A stretch of 64,000 nt of DNA from contig CAJUDZ010000002.1 in assembly GCA_910584965.1 (NCBI GenBank), forward strand, positions 1-64,000, read 5' to 3'. The position numbers and the translations under genes were made by a program. The stretch comes from an uncultured Lachnospiraceae bacterium. GTDB taxonomy: Bacteria > Bacillota > Clostridia > Lachnospirales > Lachnospiraceae. Shown piece after piece: positions 1-7,585 of this stretch (position 1 is its first letter; the number at the start of each line of letters is the position of its first letter). The notes beneath the pieces were generated by a model. That model was not told the DNA's origin and did not search any database. It worked only from the letters and a program-made list of their open reading frames with translations.

Positions 1-54
1 AGGGGAGAATGCGAAGCATTCTTGTAATCGCCGCTGCCGAGCGGCGATTTTTTA
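1..54 (+). repeat. Double-hairpin repeat, copy 1
   Basis: This is the first of three near-identical elements (others at 18739 and 18972). A GGGG start is followed by a short hairpin (AGAATGC / GCATTCT, 3-nt loop). A 9-bp GC-rich hairpin (ATCGCCGCT / AGCGGCGAT, GCCG loop) and a T6 run follow. The second hairpin should act as an intrinsic terminator for whatever lies upstream of the window. An AGAAAATTGCTGTAATCG tail follows, and similar tails flank the other copies. Confidence 0.75.
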
Positions 55-95
55 AATTTATAGAAAATTGCTGTAATCGTCAGCGGCAGTATGTA

Positions 96-152
96 TTGAC
101 ATTTAGCCTACACGATGTTAATATAAATTTAGCCTACAAATTGTTAATATAA
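96..152 (+). promoter_or_regulatory. Promoter with tandem 26-bp operator repeats for blaI-like gene
   Basis: TTGACA at 96 and TAATAT at 119 are separated by 17 bp. The interval 101-152 is two adjacent 26-bp direct repeats that differ at two positions. Each contains a TACA-N3-TGTT dyad, close to the TACA/TGTA arms of BlaI/MecI operators. The first repeat covers the spacer and -10. The likely ligand is the BlaI-like protein encoded at 238, giving autorepression (inference). Confidence 0.65.
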
Positions 153-237
153 AACAAAAGGCGCAGGGCGTCTCTTTGCAGGCCGGAACAGAAGATACCC
201 TGAAAACAGAAACCTGTGAAAAAGGAGGCACCGCAGA

Positions 238-609
238 ATGCAGCAGATTTCCGAATCAGAACAGATTCTGATGAAAATTATATGGAAGAACGGCGGAATC
301 GCCCTGTACTCTCAAATTATGGAAGAACTGGAAAAAGATCACAACGAATGGAAGAAAAATACCGTGCTTACACTGTTGTCCCGCCTTGTGGAAAAAGGCT
401 ATTTGCAGACCGGTAAAATCGGGAGGCGGAACGAATACAGAGCGGTCGTTGCGGAACAGGAATACCGGGCCAAACAGACGAGGACCTTTCTGGATAAAGT
501 CTATGAAGGGAACGTTGGAGGGCTTGTCGCCACCCTGTTACAGCAGAATGTTCTTTCGGAAGAGGAACTGAAAGAAATTGAGGCGTTCTGGGAAAGGAGA
601 AAATCATAA
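238..609 (+). CDS. BlaI/MecI/CopY-family repressor
   Basis: A 123-residue winged-helix repressor of the Penicillinase_R family. The N-terminal ~80 residues carry the family pattern (ISESEQILMKIIW, then NTVLTLLSRLVEKGYL with basic wing residues). The C-terminal ~40 residues form the dimerisation and cleavage region. AAAGGAGG precedes the ATG. The M56 protease gene starts within 15 bp of its stop, so the pair forms one operon. In BlaI/BlaR1 systems the protease inactivates the repressor. The partner here lacks a recognisable beta-lactam sensor, so the inducing signal is probably something else. It is one of two such repressors in the window (see 46499) and has a different operator sequence. Confidence 0.9.
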   Translation: MQQISESEQILMKIIWKNGGIALYSQIMEELEKDHNEWKKNTVLTLLSRLVEKGYLQTGKIGRRNEYRAVVAEQEYRAKQTRTFLDKVYEGNVGGLVATLLQQNVLSEEELKEIEAFWERRKS

Positions 610-623
610 GGATGGGAGAAGCT

Positions 624-2930
624 ATGAAAACGCTGCTGTCCCTTTCTTTCTCCGGCGCGATACTGTTTCTGATCGTTTTTTCGGTGGTGCGGTTCGGACG
701 CAGCAGGCTGAGCAGGCGCTGGCAGTACTATATCTGGCTTCTGGTCGTTCTGCGGTTTCTTGTGCCGTTTACTTTTACGCATACGCTGACCGGATACCTG
801 TTCCGCGGCGCGGAAATGATGGCGGAACAGAGCGCCCAAACGGAAAGGAAGGAGAACGACCGTCAAAACCTGACAGCGGAACCGAATGACGGAGAGAGTC
901 AGAGCGCATCGGACTACGGGACGGAGGACGGAGAAAGCGGGGAAACGAAGCCGGCCGGTATGACGGAAAGCGGGGGAACGACATCGGCCGGTGATATGAC
1001 GGACAACGGGGGAAAACAGGATCGTGCGGCTGACAGCCTGACGGAAAGCACCGGTCAGGAAAGCGCCGCGAAGGAGACGTCTGTGAGCGGCGGCCGGCCC
1101 GGCCCGTTGTTCTGGCCGGCCGCAATATGGGCAATCGGAGCGTTTGGACTGCTGGTGCACAAAATAACGGTTTACCGGAGTTATATGCGCTTTCTGAAAG
1201 CCGGAAACAAAGAGGTTTCGGAGCTTGCGACGCTGAATCTTCTGGCGGAAGAGGCGGAAAGGCTTGGCATTCGAAGAACGATAGAATTATATCGGAATCC
1301 GGCGGTCACATCGCCGGTCATGGCGGGGGCTTTCAGACCGCGAATCGTCATACCGGACAGGGCGATAACGGAAAAAGAACTGATCTGTATTTTTGCACAT
1401 GAGCTGGTGCATTTGAAATATTGTGATCTGTTCTATAAATGGCTGGTGCAGATCACGATCTGCATACACTGGTTTAACCCTTTTGTCTGGCTTCTCGGAA
1501 AAGAGGTAAATAAACGATGTGAGCTTGCCTGCGACGAAAAGGTCATCGGCGCGCTGGATAATACGGCGCGGAAAGACTACGGGGATACGCTGCTTTCTTT
1601 TCTGGAAAGAGGCGGGACATATCCGAACCCGACAGCCGCCATTACGCTGACGGAAAGTGCGGAACAGTTAATTGAAAGGCTTGGTGCGATTATGGATTAT
1701 CGGAAAAAATCAAAATTGGTTATCATACTGACGACGGCGCTGACCGTGGCGCTATGCTTCTTTTTTTCAGGAATCGGGGCCTATGCGGGTCAGCGGGATG
1801 TGGAAAAGGAAACGACAGGGACGGAAAGGGAAGGAAGAGAGACGGAAACGACAGGGACAGAAAGGGAAGAAAGAAAGGCGGAAACAGCATGGGAAGACGA
1901 CGAATACAGCATTCTTTACGATGAAGATGCGAATACCTATTATATTCTCGTCGACGGTGCGGCGATAGAGGACCGTCCGTCCGGCGGCGCAAGCGGATGG
2001 GAGGCTTTCGCAATTGTGCTCGTCAGAAAGTCCGGATATGCCGCATTCACTTTCGGCTATCCGTTCATGAAACCGCAATTTTTGGAAGAGCTGGAAAGCC
2101 AGTGCATGGAAGCCGTGGATAACGGGTGGATTTCAGAAACGGAGGCGGAGCTGATTCGGAAAGCGGCCGTTTCAATTGCGGTGGACGAGGGGATTCTGGA
2201 TGAGGAAGACTATCTTTATACGGATGATATAAAAATCAGAGAAATTGCCGGAGAAGAGCGGGAGAACCTCAGTCAGGAGGATGCGGAACATACGGAGAGA
2301 CGATATTCCTATTACCAGAGAGCGCAGTATGAAGAACCTTATCTCATCGAGTTTGGCTGGAATCTGGCGGAAGAGGATGCACAATTCTATGCGCATACGG
2401 AGTTATTGTTAAAAGACCGGAGCCGGATGACTGTCTACTTTGCAAAAGAGGCGGAAGAATGGATGGAAGATGCGGCGGCGATGGAAGCTGCAGCCGGGCT
2501 GCTGGAGGAAATGAAGCAGACTGCCAGGAGCAGGTTTGGCATGGAAATGGAACGGCCTTTTATTGTACGCATGATAGAGCTGCCGCCTGACGAAATTGAG
2601 GAATTTGCAAGACGGGCTTTTGAAAGTAAAAATATAGCGGACTTCAGCGCCGTGCTGGAGCAGCTTCCGGAAGAAGAGAAAAAGGAATACTGCGAAAAGA
2701 GTTATGAGAATGATGCCATAGACTTTTTTTCCATACTCATAGCGGTCGTGGACGTGGATTATGTGAAAGACTTTGTGGAAAAGAGCTATGATAGAAATGA
2801 AATGGATTATTTTGTCCTTTCGGCCGGATGTCTGCCCGAAGCGGCGAGGAAGGCTTTGATGAAGAGGGCTTTACAGGAGAACCGGGAAGATTTTTATTAT
2901 ATGTTAAAAAATATGGCGGGAAAGGAATGA
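624..2930 (+). CDS. M56-family membrane metalloprotease, BlaR1-like without penicillin-sensor domain
   Basis: About 768 residues. The ATG at 624 is preferred to 612 because GGGAG lies 5 nt before it. The N-terminus has membrane segments. A hydrophilic Gly/Ser/Thr/Glu-rich loop follows (around residues 70-155), then another membrane segment. The zinc site HELVH is at about 259-263, followed by a WFNPFVW motif and the downstream CELACDE glutamate region, all typical of peptidase M56. A further membrane helix near 370 leads to a repeated ETTGTERE linker. The last ~330 residues are a soluble domain I do not recognise, and I see no STxK or KTG. It is probably the sensor-protease for the upstream repressor; its ligand is unknown. 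Confidence 0.8.
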   Translation: MKTLLSLSFSGAILFLIVFSVVRFGRSRLSRRWQYYIWLLVVLRFLVPFTFTHTLTGYLFRGAEMMAEQSAQTERKENDRQNLTAEPNDGESQSASDYGTEDGESGETKPAGMTESGGTTSAGDMTDNGGKQDRAADSLTESTGQESAAKETSVSGGRPGPLFWPAAIWAIGAFGLLVHKITVYRSYMRFLKAGNKEVSELATLNLLAEEAERLGIRRTIELYRNPAVTSPVMAGAFRPRIVIPDRAITEKELICIFAHELVHLKYCDLFYKWLVQITICIHWFNPFVWLLGKEVNKRCELACDEKVIGALDNTARKDYGDTLLSFLERGGTYPNPTAAITLTESAEQLIERLGAIMDYRKKSKLVIILTTALTVALCFFFSGIGAYAGQRDVEKETTGTEREGRETETTGTEREERKAETAWEDDEYSILYDEDANTYYILVDGAAIEDRPSGGASGWEAFAIVLVRKSGYAAFTFGYPFMKPQFLEELESQCMEAVDNGWISETEAELIRKAAVSIAVDEGILDEEDYLYTDDIKIREIAGEERENLSQEDAEHTERRYSYYQRAQYEEPYLIEFGWNLAEEDAQFYAHTELLLKDRSRMTVYFAKEAEEWMEDAAAMEAAAGLLEEMKQTARSRFGMEMERPFIVRMIELPPDEIEEFARRAFESKNIADFSAVLEQLPEEEKKEYCEKSYENDAIDFFSILIAVVDVDYVKDFVEKSYDRNEMDYFVLSAGCLPEAARKALMKRALQENREDFYYMLKNMAGKE

Positions 2931-2931
2931 C

Positions 2932-3636
2932 ATGATGAAAAAAATAGCGGTGCTTTCGGATACCCACGGACTGCTGCGCCCGGAGGTAACGGAAATCCTC
3001 CGGGGCTGTAACGCCATCGTGCACGGCGGAGATATTAACCGGCAGAATATACTGGATGAACTTAACGGGTTTGCGCCGGTGTTCGCCGTCCGGGGCAATA
3101 ATGACAAAGACTGGGCGGAAGCCCTGCCGGAAACGCGTGCTTTTACGCTGTATGGCATCCGTTTTTTCGTGGTGCATAACAGAAAACAGATTCCGGCGGA
3201 TACGGACAACGCGGATATCATCGTTTACGGGCATTCCCATAAATATGAAGAGAAGTATGCGGAGGGGAAAATGTTCCTGAATCCGGGAAGCTGCGGGCCG
3301 CGGCGGTTTTCACAGCCGATAACGTTTGCGGTACTGGAGGTGGATGAGGATGCGGGAACCGAAAAGGGAAGCTTCTGGCGGGTGAAAAAGATCGATATCG
3401 TACAGAAGCGTCCGGCCCCGGCCGATGGTGCGGACGAAAGAAAGACGGATGTGCCGGAAAATATCGGGCGGATTATCCGGTCGGTCATGAAGGATACGGA
3501 TAAAGGACGGACGGTCCGGGAAATTGCGGTCCGAAACGGCATCGACGAAGAACTGGCGGAGCAGATATGCCGCCTGTATCTGACGCATCCCGGAGTGGAT
3601 GCGGACGGGATCAGGAAAAAGATGGGTAATCTTTAA
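2932..3636 (+). CDS. YfcE/MJ0936-type metallophosphoesterase with C-terminal extension
   Basis: A 234-residue predicted phosphodiesterase. Metal-ligand motifs appear in family order: SDTHG near residue 10, HGGDI near 32, GNND near 62 and YGHSH near 103, followed by LNPGS. The catalytic domain ends near residue 160, which is the full length of ordinary YfcE proteins. About 70 extra residues follow a proline/alanine-rich linker and look like a small helical domain (RTVREIAVRNGIDEELAEQI). The gene starts one base after the M56 stop, so it is probably cotranscribed with it. An alternative start three bases downstream is equally possible. The substrate cannot be inferred. Confidence 0.85.
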   Translation: MMKKIAVLSDTHGLLRPEVTEILRGCNAIVHGGDINRQNILDELNGFAPVFAVRGNNDKDWAEALPETRAFTLYGIRFFVVHNRKQIPADTDNADIIVYGHSHKYEEKYAEGKMFLNPGSCGPRRFSQPITFAVLEVDEDAGTEKGSFWRVKKIDIVQKRPAPADGADERKTDVPENIGRIIRSVMKDTDKGRTVREIAVRNGIDEELAEQICRLYLTHPGVDADGIRKKMGNL

Positions 3637-3643
3637 AAAAAGG

Positions 3644-3671
3644 CTGAAAAAGAATCCGTTTGTGGTATAAT
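3644..3671 (+). promoter_or_regulatory. Probable promoter of TetR-like gene
   Basis: TATAAT at 3666 is preceded by TGG, an extended -10. A weak CTGAAA -35 lies 16 bp upstream. It sits immediately after the metallophosphoesterase stop and about 75 bp before the regulator start. Confidence 0.5.
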
Positions 3672-3745
3672 GGATTCAGGTTCCGTCTCCATGCTGCGGA
3701 CAGAGGAGGCGGGCGATTATCAGTTTACGGGCGGGGAATGGTTCA

Positions 3746-4312
3746 ATGTCCAATATGACAAAATGTGCGCTGGAAGCGTCCTTGAAGAAACTTCTTTTAC
3801 AGAAACCGTTAGATAAAGTGACGATCAATGATTTAACCTCCGACTGCGGCATCAGCCGGATGGCTTTTTATTACCATTTCAAAGACATTTATGATCTGGT
3901 CGAGTGGATTTGTCTGGAGGACGCCACGCGGGCGCTGGAGGGGAAAAAGACCTACGACAGCTGGCAGGAAGGACTGCGGCAGATTTTCGGGGCGGTGCTT
4001 GAGAACAAGGCTTTTGTGATCAATGTTTATCATTCCGTCAGCCGGGAGCAGATCGAAAATTATCTTTACAGGCTGACCTATGAGCTGATCATGGACGTGG
4101 TGGAAGAGCAGGCGGCCGATGTCCGGATTGCGGAAGACGAGAAAAAATTCATTGCGAATTTCTATAAATACAGCTTTGTGGGAATCATGTTAGACTGGGT
4201 AAAACAGGGCATGAAAGCGGATTATCAGGATATTGTGGAAAAAATGAGCATTACGATAAACGGGAGCGTTAAAAACTCCATCCATAATTTTTTGACAAAA
4301 GGGCGTGTGTGA
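3746..4312 (+). CDS. TetR/AcrR-family transcriptional regulator
   Basis: 188 residues. The N-terminal helix-turn-helix is clear: KVTINDLTSDCGISRMAFYYHFKD (residues ~23-46) leads into a DLVEWI helix, as in TetR proteins of the dihydroxyacetone-kinase-regulator type. The remaining ~135 residues form a helical ligand domain. The gene has its own terminator, whose stem includes the stop codon. It is followed 138 bp later by oleate hydratase. TetR proteins often control an adjacent gene, so it may regulate oleate hydratase in response to fatty acids (inference). A small dyad upstream of that gene is a candidate site. Confidence 0.85.
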   Translation: MSNMTKCALEASLKKLLLQKPLDKVTINDLTSDCGISRMAFYYHFKDIYDLVEWICLEDATRALEGKKTYDSWQEGLRQIFGAVLENKAFVINVYHSVSREQIENYLYRLTYELIMDVVEEQAADVRIAEDEKKFIANFYKYSFVGIMLDWVKQGMKADYQDIVEKMSITINGSVKNSIHNFLTKGRV

Positions 4313-4339
4313 TAAGTTTTTTATCACCGCTCTTTTTTT
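4309..4339 (+). terminator. Intrinsic terminator after TetR-like gene
   Basis: GTGATAA and TTATCAC form a 7-bp stem with a GTTTT loop, followed by CGCTC and seven T. The stop codon lies inside the left arm. Confidence 0.65.
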
Positions 4340-4344
4340 GTTAA

Positions 4345-4428
4345 TTGATGCCGGGGCAGTTCTGCGCTAAGATCATTGTGAAAATAAGATTCACACACAA
4401 ACTTGTGCCTGCGGCTAAATTCGCAGGC
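4345..4428 (+). promoter_or_regulatory. Promoter and leader of oleate hydratase gene
   Basis: TTGATG at 4345 and TAAGAT at 4368 are separated by 17 bp. Downstream lie a CACAA-AC-TTGTG dyad (4396-4407) and a perfect 7-bp hairpin (GCCTGCG / CGCAGGC, 4407-4428). The dyad is a candidate operator for the upstream TetR protein; the hairpin would be in the 5' leader. Confidence 0.55.
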
Positions 4429-4450
4429 TATGGAAAGGCAGGTTACTGAT

Positions 4451-6445
4451 ATGGCAAAAAACAGCACGAAACTCGGTATTGCAGTCGCAGTAGGAGCGGG
4501 CGCCGCGGCGCTCGTTGCGAATAAGAAAAGAAAGAACCGAAAGGCGGCCGGGAAGGACGGAAAAGCCGTCGGAAAGAGCCGGGAAAGAAAGTACACGGAG
4601 GTGGACAGCGATTACCGGAATACCGAGCTTGGAAAATATTGTAAGAACAGCAAGGGCATCTATTACAGCAACGGAAATTATGAGGCATTTGCAAGACCGG
4701 AAAAGCCGGAGAATGTGGAAGAAAAAAACGCGTACCTGGTCGGCAGCGGCCTTGCCTCTCTGGCGGCGGCCTGTTTTCTCGTAAGGGACGGTCAGATGCC
4801 GGGTTCCCATATTCATATTCTGGAAGCGATGGATGTTGCCGGCGGCGCCTGCGACGGCATTTATGATCCGGCCCGCGGATATGTGATGCGGGGCGGAAGA
4901 GAAATGGAGAATCATTTCGAATGCCTGTGGGATTTGTTCCGCAGCATTCCGTCCCTCGAGATTCCCGGCGCATCCGTTTTGGATGAGTACTATTGGCTGA
5001 ACAAGCGCGATCCCAATTATTCTCTGTGCCGGGCTACCTGTGAGCGGGGAAAAGATGCGCATACGGACGGAAAATTCAATCTGAGCCAGAAGGGCTGTAT
5101 GGAAATCGTGAAACTCTTCATGACAAAAGATGAAGATCTGTACGATAAGACGATAGAAGACGTTTTCGACGACGAAGTATTCGATTCCACGTTCTGGCTG
5201 TACTGGCGGACGATGTTCGCATTTGAAAACTGGCACAGCGCATTGGAGATGAAGCTGTATTTCCAGCGTTTTATCCACCACATTGCGGGACTTCCGGATT
5301 TCAGCGCGCTGAAGTTTACCAAGTATAACCAGTATGAATCGCTGATTCTTCCGATGCAGAAATATCTGGAGGAAGCGGGCGTGGATTTCCGGTTTGGCAC
5401 GGAAGTAACGAATGTTATTTTTGACATCAAAGACGGTAAAAAAGTGGCAACAGCTATCGAATGCAGGGAAAAAGGCGTGGAAAAGGGAATTGTCCTGACG
5501 GAAAACGATCTCGTATTCGTGACGAACGGAAGCTGTACGGAAGGAACCGTTTACGGCGACCAGAACCACGCTCCGAACGGCGACGCGGAAGTACGTACCA
5601 GCGGCTGCTGGAACCTTTGGAAGAATATTGCGAAGCAGGATCCTTCTTTCGGCCGCCCGGAGAAATTCTGTTCCGATATTTCCAGGACCAACTGGGAATC
5701 CGCGACCGTCACCACGCTGGATGATAAGATCATCCCCTATATTACCAAAATCTGCAAACGCGACCCCAAGAGCGGCAGGGTCGTTACCGGCGGCATCGTG
5801 AGCTGCCAGGATTCCAGCTGGCTGATGAGCTGGACGATCAACAGGCAGGGGCAGTTTAAAGAGCAGGATCCCGACAAAGTCTGTGTCTGGGTGTACGGGC
5901 TTTTCACCGATGTGCCCGGCGATTTTATAAAGAAGCCGATGCGGGACTGCACCGGAAAAGAAATTACGGAAGAATGGCTGTATCACCTCGGCGTTCCGGT
6001 GGAAGAGATACCGGAAATGGCGGAAAAAAGCGCGGTCTGCGTGCCGACGATGATGCCCTATATCACGGCATTCTTCATGCCGAGGACAAAGGGAGACCGC
6101 CCGGATGTCATCCCGGATGGCTGTGTCAATTTTGCTTTCCTGGGACAGTTTGCGGAAACGCCGCGGGATACTGTTTTTACGACGGAATATTCGGTCAGAA
6201 CCGCAATGGAGGCGGTTTACGGACTGCTCGGCGTGGACAGGGGCGTGCCGGAAGTATGGGGCAGCGTATACGATGTCCGGGAGCTGCTTGACAGTTCCGT
6301 CAAGCTGATGGACGGAAAATCGCCGCTGGAGATCGAACTGCCCGGCCCGCTGAATGTTTTGAAAAAGCCGCTCGTGCACGTCGTAAAGGGAACGGTGGTG
6401 GAGAAACTCCTGCGGGATCATCAGGTTTTAAAAGACGGGATGTGA
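4451..6445 (+). CDS. ohyA: Oleate hydratase (FAD-dependent), membrane-anchor N-terminus
   Basis: About 664 residues. The ATG at 4451 is chosen over 4403 because GGAAAGGCAGG lies 8 nt upstream. Residues ~6-24 form a small hydrophobic Gly/Ala-rich stretch followed by a very basic KKRKNRK segment, which looks like a membrane-association tail added before the enzyme. The FAD-binding GSGLAS motif is near residue 98, then EAMDVAGGACDG. The internal RGGREMENHFECLWD and late C-terminal motifs match the myosin-cross-reactive-antigen/oleate hydratase family. These enzymes add water to the cis-9 double bond of oleate or linoleate to give 10-hydroxy fatty acids, a detoxification step in gut bacteria. Lies downstream of a TetR regulator. 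Confidence 0.9.
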   Translation: MAKNSTKLGIAVAVGAGAAALVANKKRKNRKAAGKDGKAVGKSRERKYTEVDSDYRNTELGKYCKNSKGIYYSNGNYEAFARPEKPENVEEKNAYLVGSGLASLAAACFLVRDGQMPGSHIHILEAMDVAGGACDGIYDPARGYVMRGGREMENHFECLWDLFRSIPSLEIPGASVLDEYYWLNKRDPNYSLCRATCERGKDAHTDGKFNLSQKGCMEIVKLFMTKDEDLYDKTIEDVFDDEVFDSTFWLYWRTMFAFENWHSALEMKLYFQRFIHHIAGLPDFSALKFTKYNQYESLILPMQKYLEEAGVDFRFGTEVTNVIFDIKDGKKVATAIECREKGVEKGIVLTENDLVFVTNGSCTEGTVYGDQNHAPNGDAEVRTSGCWNLWKNIAKQDPSFGRPEKFCSDISRTNWESATVTTLDDKIIPYITKICKRDPKSGRVVTGGIVSCQDSSWLMSWTINRQGQFKEQDPDKVCVWVYGLFTDVPGDFIKKPMRDCTGKEITEEWLYHLGVPVEEIPEMAEKSAVCVPTMMPYITAFFMPRTKGDRPDVIPDGCVNFAFLGQFAETPRDTVFTTEYSVRTAMEAVYGLLGVDRGVPEVWGSVYDVRELLDSSVKLMDGKSPLEIELPGPLNVLKKPLVHVVKGTVVEKLLRDHQVLKDGM

Positions 6446-6493
6446 TGCTTTGCCGCGGCAGGGAGGAGACGGAAATTTTCAAAACCGGAGAGA

Positions 6494-6551
6494 TTGCATA
6501 TATGGTTCCAAAGTGGTATGATGTCTTACATAAAACGGAAAAAGTTTTATG
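6494..6551 (+). promoter_or_regulatory. Promoter and operator region of GntR-type regulator
   Basis: TTGCAT at 6494 and TATGAT at 6517 are separated by 17 bp. GTATGATGTCT (6516-6526) recurs in reverse orientation at 7532-7542 in front of the permease gene. A perfect 8-bp inverted repeat, CATAAAAC / GTTTTATG, lies at 6529-6551. Either may be the regulator's own site. Confidence 0.6.
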
Positions 6552-6560
6552 AATGATTTA

Positions 6561-6597
6561 TGTTCTGCGGTGCCTGCTTTTCGCAAGCCGCAGAACA
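6561..6597 (+). other. Leader hairpin before the GntR-type gene
   Basis: A perfect 10-bp stem (TGTTCTGCGG / CCGCAGAACA) with a 17-nt loop lies just before the ribosome site. There is no T run, so it is not a terminator. It could affect translation or mRNA stability. Confidence 0.5.
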
Positions 6598-6617
6598 CAA
6601 ATATAAGAGGAGCACAC

Positions 6618-7361
6618 ATGTACCAGATAGAAAAGATGAACCAGAAACTGCTCGCTCCCCAGGTGGAAGAAGAGCTGATGAACTTTATTCTGCATGAACC
6701 GGTAAAGGTTGGAGAGAAGATTCCCAATGAATACGAACTGGCCGGCCGTTTCGGCGTAGGAAGAAGCACCATCCGCGAGGTGGTAAAAAGTCTGGTGACA
6801 AAAGGCATTCTGGAGGTACGCAGGGGGTCCGGCACCTATGTGGTCAGTACGAGCAGCACGGCGAATGATCCGCTGGGACTGAGAAGATTTACAGATAAGT
6901 ACAAGCTGGCGCTGGAACTTTCCGAGGTACGCCTGATGCTCGAACCGGAAATCGCGGCGCTGGCCAGCGAATATGCGACGCCGGAGGATAAGGAAGAACT
7001 GAAAAGACTCTGTCAGGAAACCGAAACGTTGTATCTGGCCGGAAAAAACCACACCCAGAAGGATGTGGAATTTCATACCTGTATTGCGCGCTGCAGCAGA
7101 AACCGGGTGGTGGAGCAGCTTTTGCCGATCATTCAGACGGCTGTCGTGACCTTTGTAAATCTGACGCACCGCAAACTGATGGAAGAGACGATCGAAACGC
7201 ACCGGGCGGTTCTGGATGCGATCATAAAAGGGGATTCCGTCGGCGCAAGATGCGCCATGATCATGCACCTGACTTATAACAGGCAGATGCTGATCAGAAT
7301 GAAAGAGGAATTACATCGGTTTGAGAAGGAGAACGAGACGGAACATACATCTGACGAATAA
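6618..7361 (+). CDS. FadR/GntR (FCD) transcriptional regulator
   Basis: 247 residues. The start at 6618 has AAGAGGAG 6 nt upstream; an earlier in-frame ATG at 6549 lies inside the leader structures and has no ribosome site. A GntR winged helix occupies ~1-75 (GEKIPNEYELAGRFGVGRST, then REVVKSLVTKGILEVRRGSG). An all-helical FCD ligand domain follows (ELSEVRLMLEPEIAALA, VEFHTCIARCSRNR, THRAVLDAI). FCD regulators usually bind sugar acids or other carboxylates. The next two genes are a GntP permease and an IlvD/Edd dehydratase, so it most likely controls their uptake pathway. It is closed by its own terminator, and the permease has a separate promoter. Confidence 0.88.
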   Translation: MYQIEKMNQKLLAPQVEEELMNFILHEPVKVGEKIPNEYELAGRFGVGRSTIREVVKSLVTKGILEVRRGSGTYVVSTSSTANDPLGLRRFTDKYKLALELSEVRLMLEPEIAALASEYATPEDKEELKRLCQETETLYLAGKNHTQKDVEFHTCIARCSRNRVVEQLLPIIQTAVVTFVNLTHRKLMEETIETHRAVLDAIIKGDSVGARCAMIMHLTYNRQMLIRMKEELHRFEKENETEHTSDE

Positions 7362-7414
7362 ACGCGAAAATTGCGGCGCATAAAATAGAATATGGTAAAA
7401 GTGCATAAAAGAAT

Positions 7415-7447
7415 GGCGGGAACAAATGGTTTTCCCGCTGTTTTTTT
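7415..7447 (+). terminator. Intrinsic terminator after GntR-type gene
   Basis: GCGGGAA / TTCCCGC pair (7-bp stem, 9-nt loop), then TG and seven T. Confidence 0.8.
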
Positions 7448-7486
7448 GTTTGTTTCAGAGAAAAGAGAGAAAATACATCGGATGTA

Positions 7487-7542
7487 TTGCGACAAAAATT
7501 ACAAAATAGTATAATAAAATCGACAAACATCAGACATCATAC
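7487..7542 (+). promoter_or_regulatory. Promoter and putative operator of permease-dehydratase operon
   Basis: TTGCGA at 7487 and TATAAT at 7510 are separated by 17 bp. AGACATCATAC (7532-7542) is the reverse complement of the motif overlapping the regulator's own -10. It lies in the early transcribed region, as expected for a repressor roadblock. Confidence 0.65.
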
Positions 7543-7585
7543 TAGATGAGGTATGGTAAAATAATTTTTGAAGGAGGATATTGTT

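Noticed and set aside
4415..6421. 668-residue open frame on the minus strand opposite oleate hydratase
   Set aside because: It is a shadow of the codon pattern of the real gene. It has no ribosome site, no known motif, and His/Arg-rich antisense composition.
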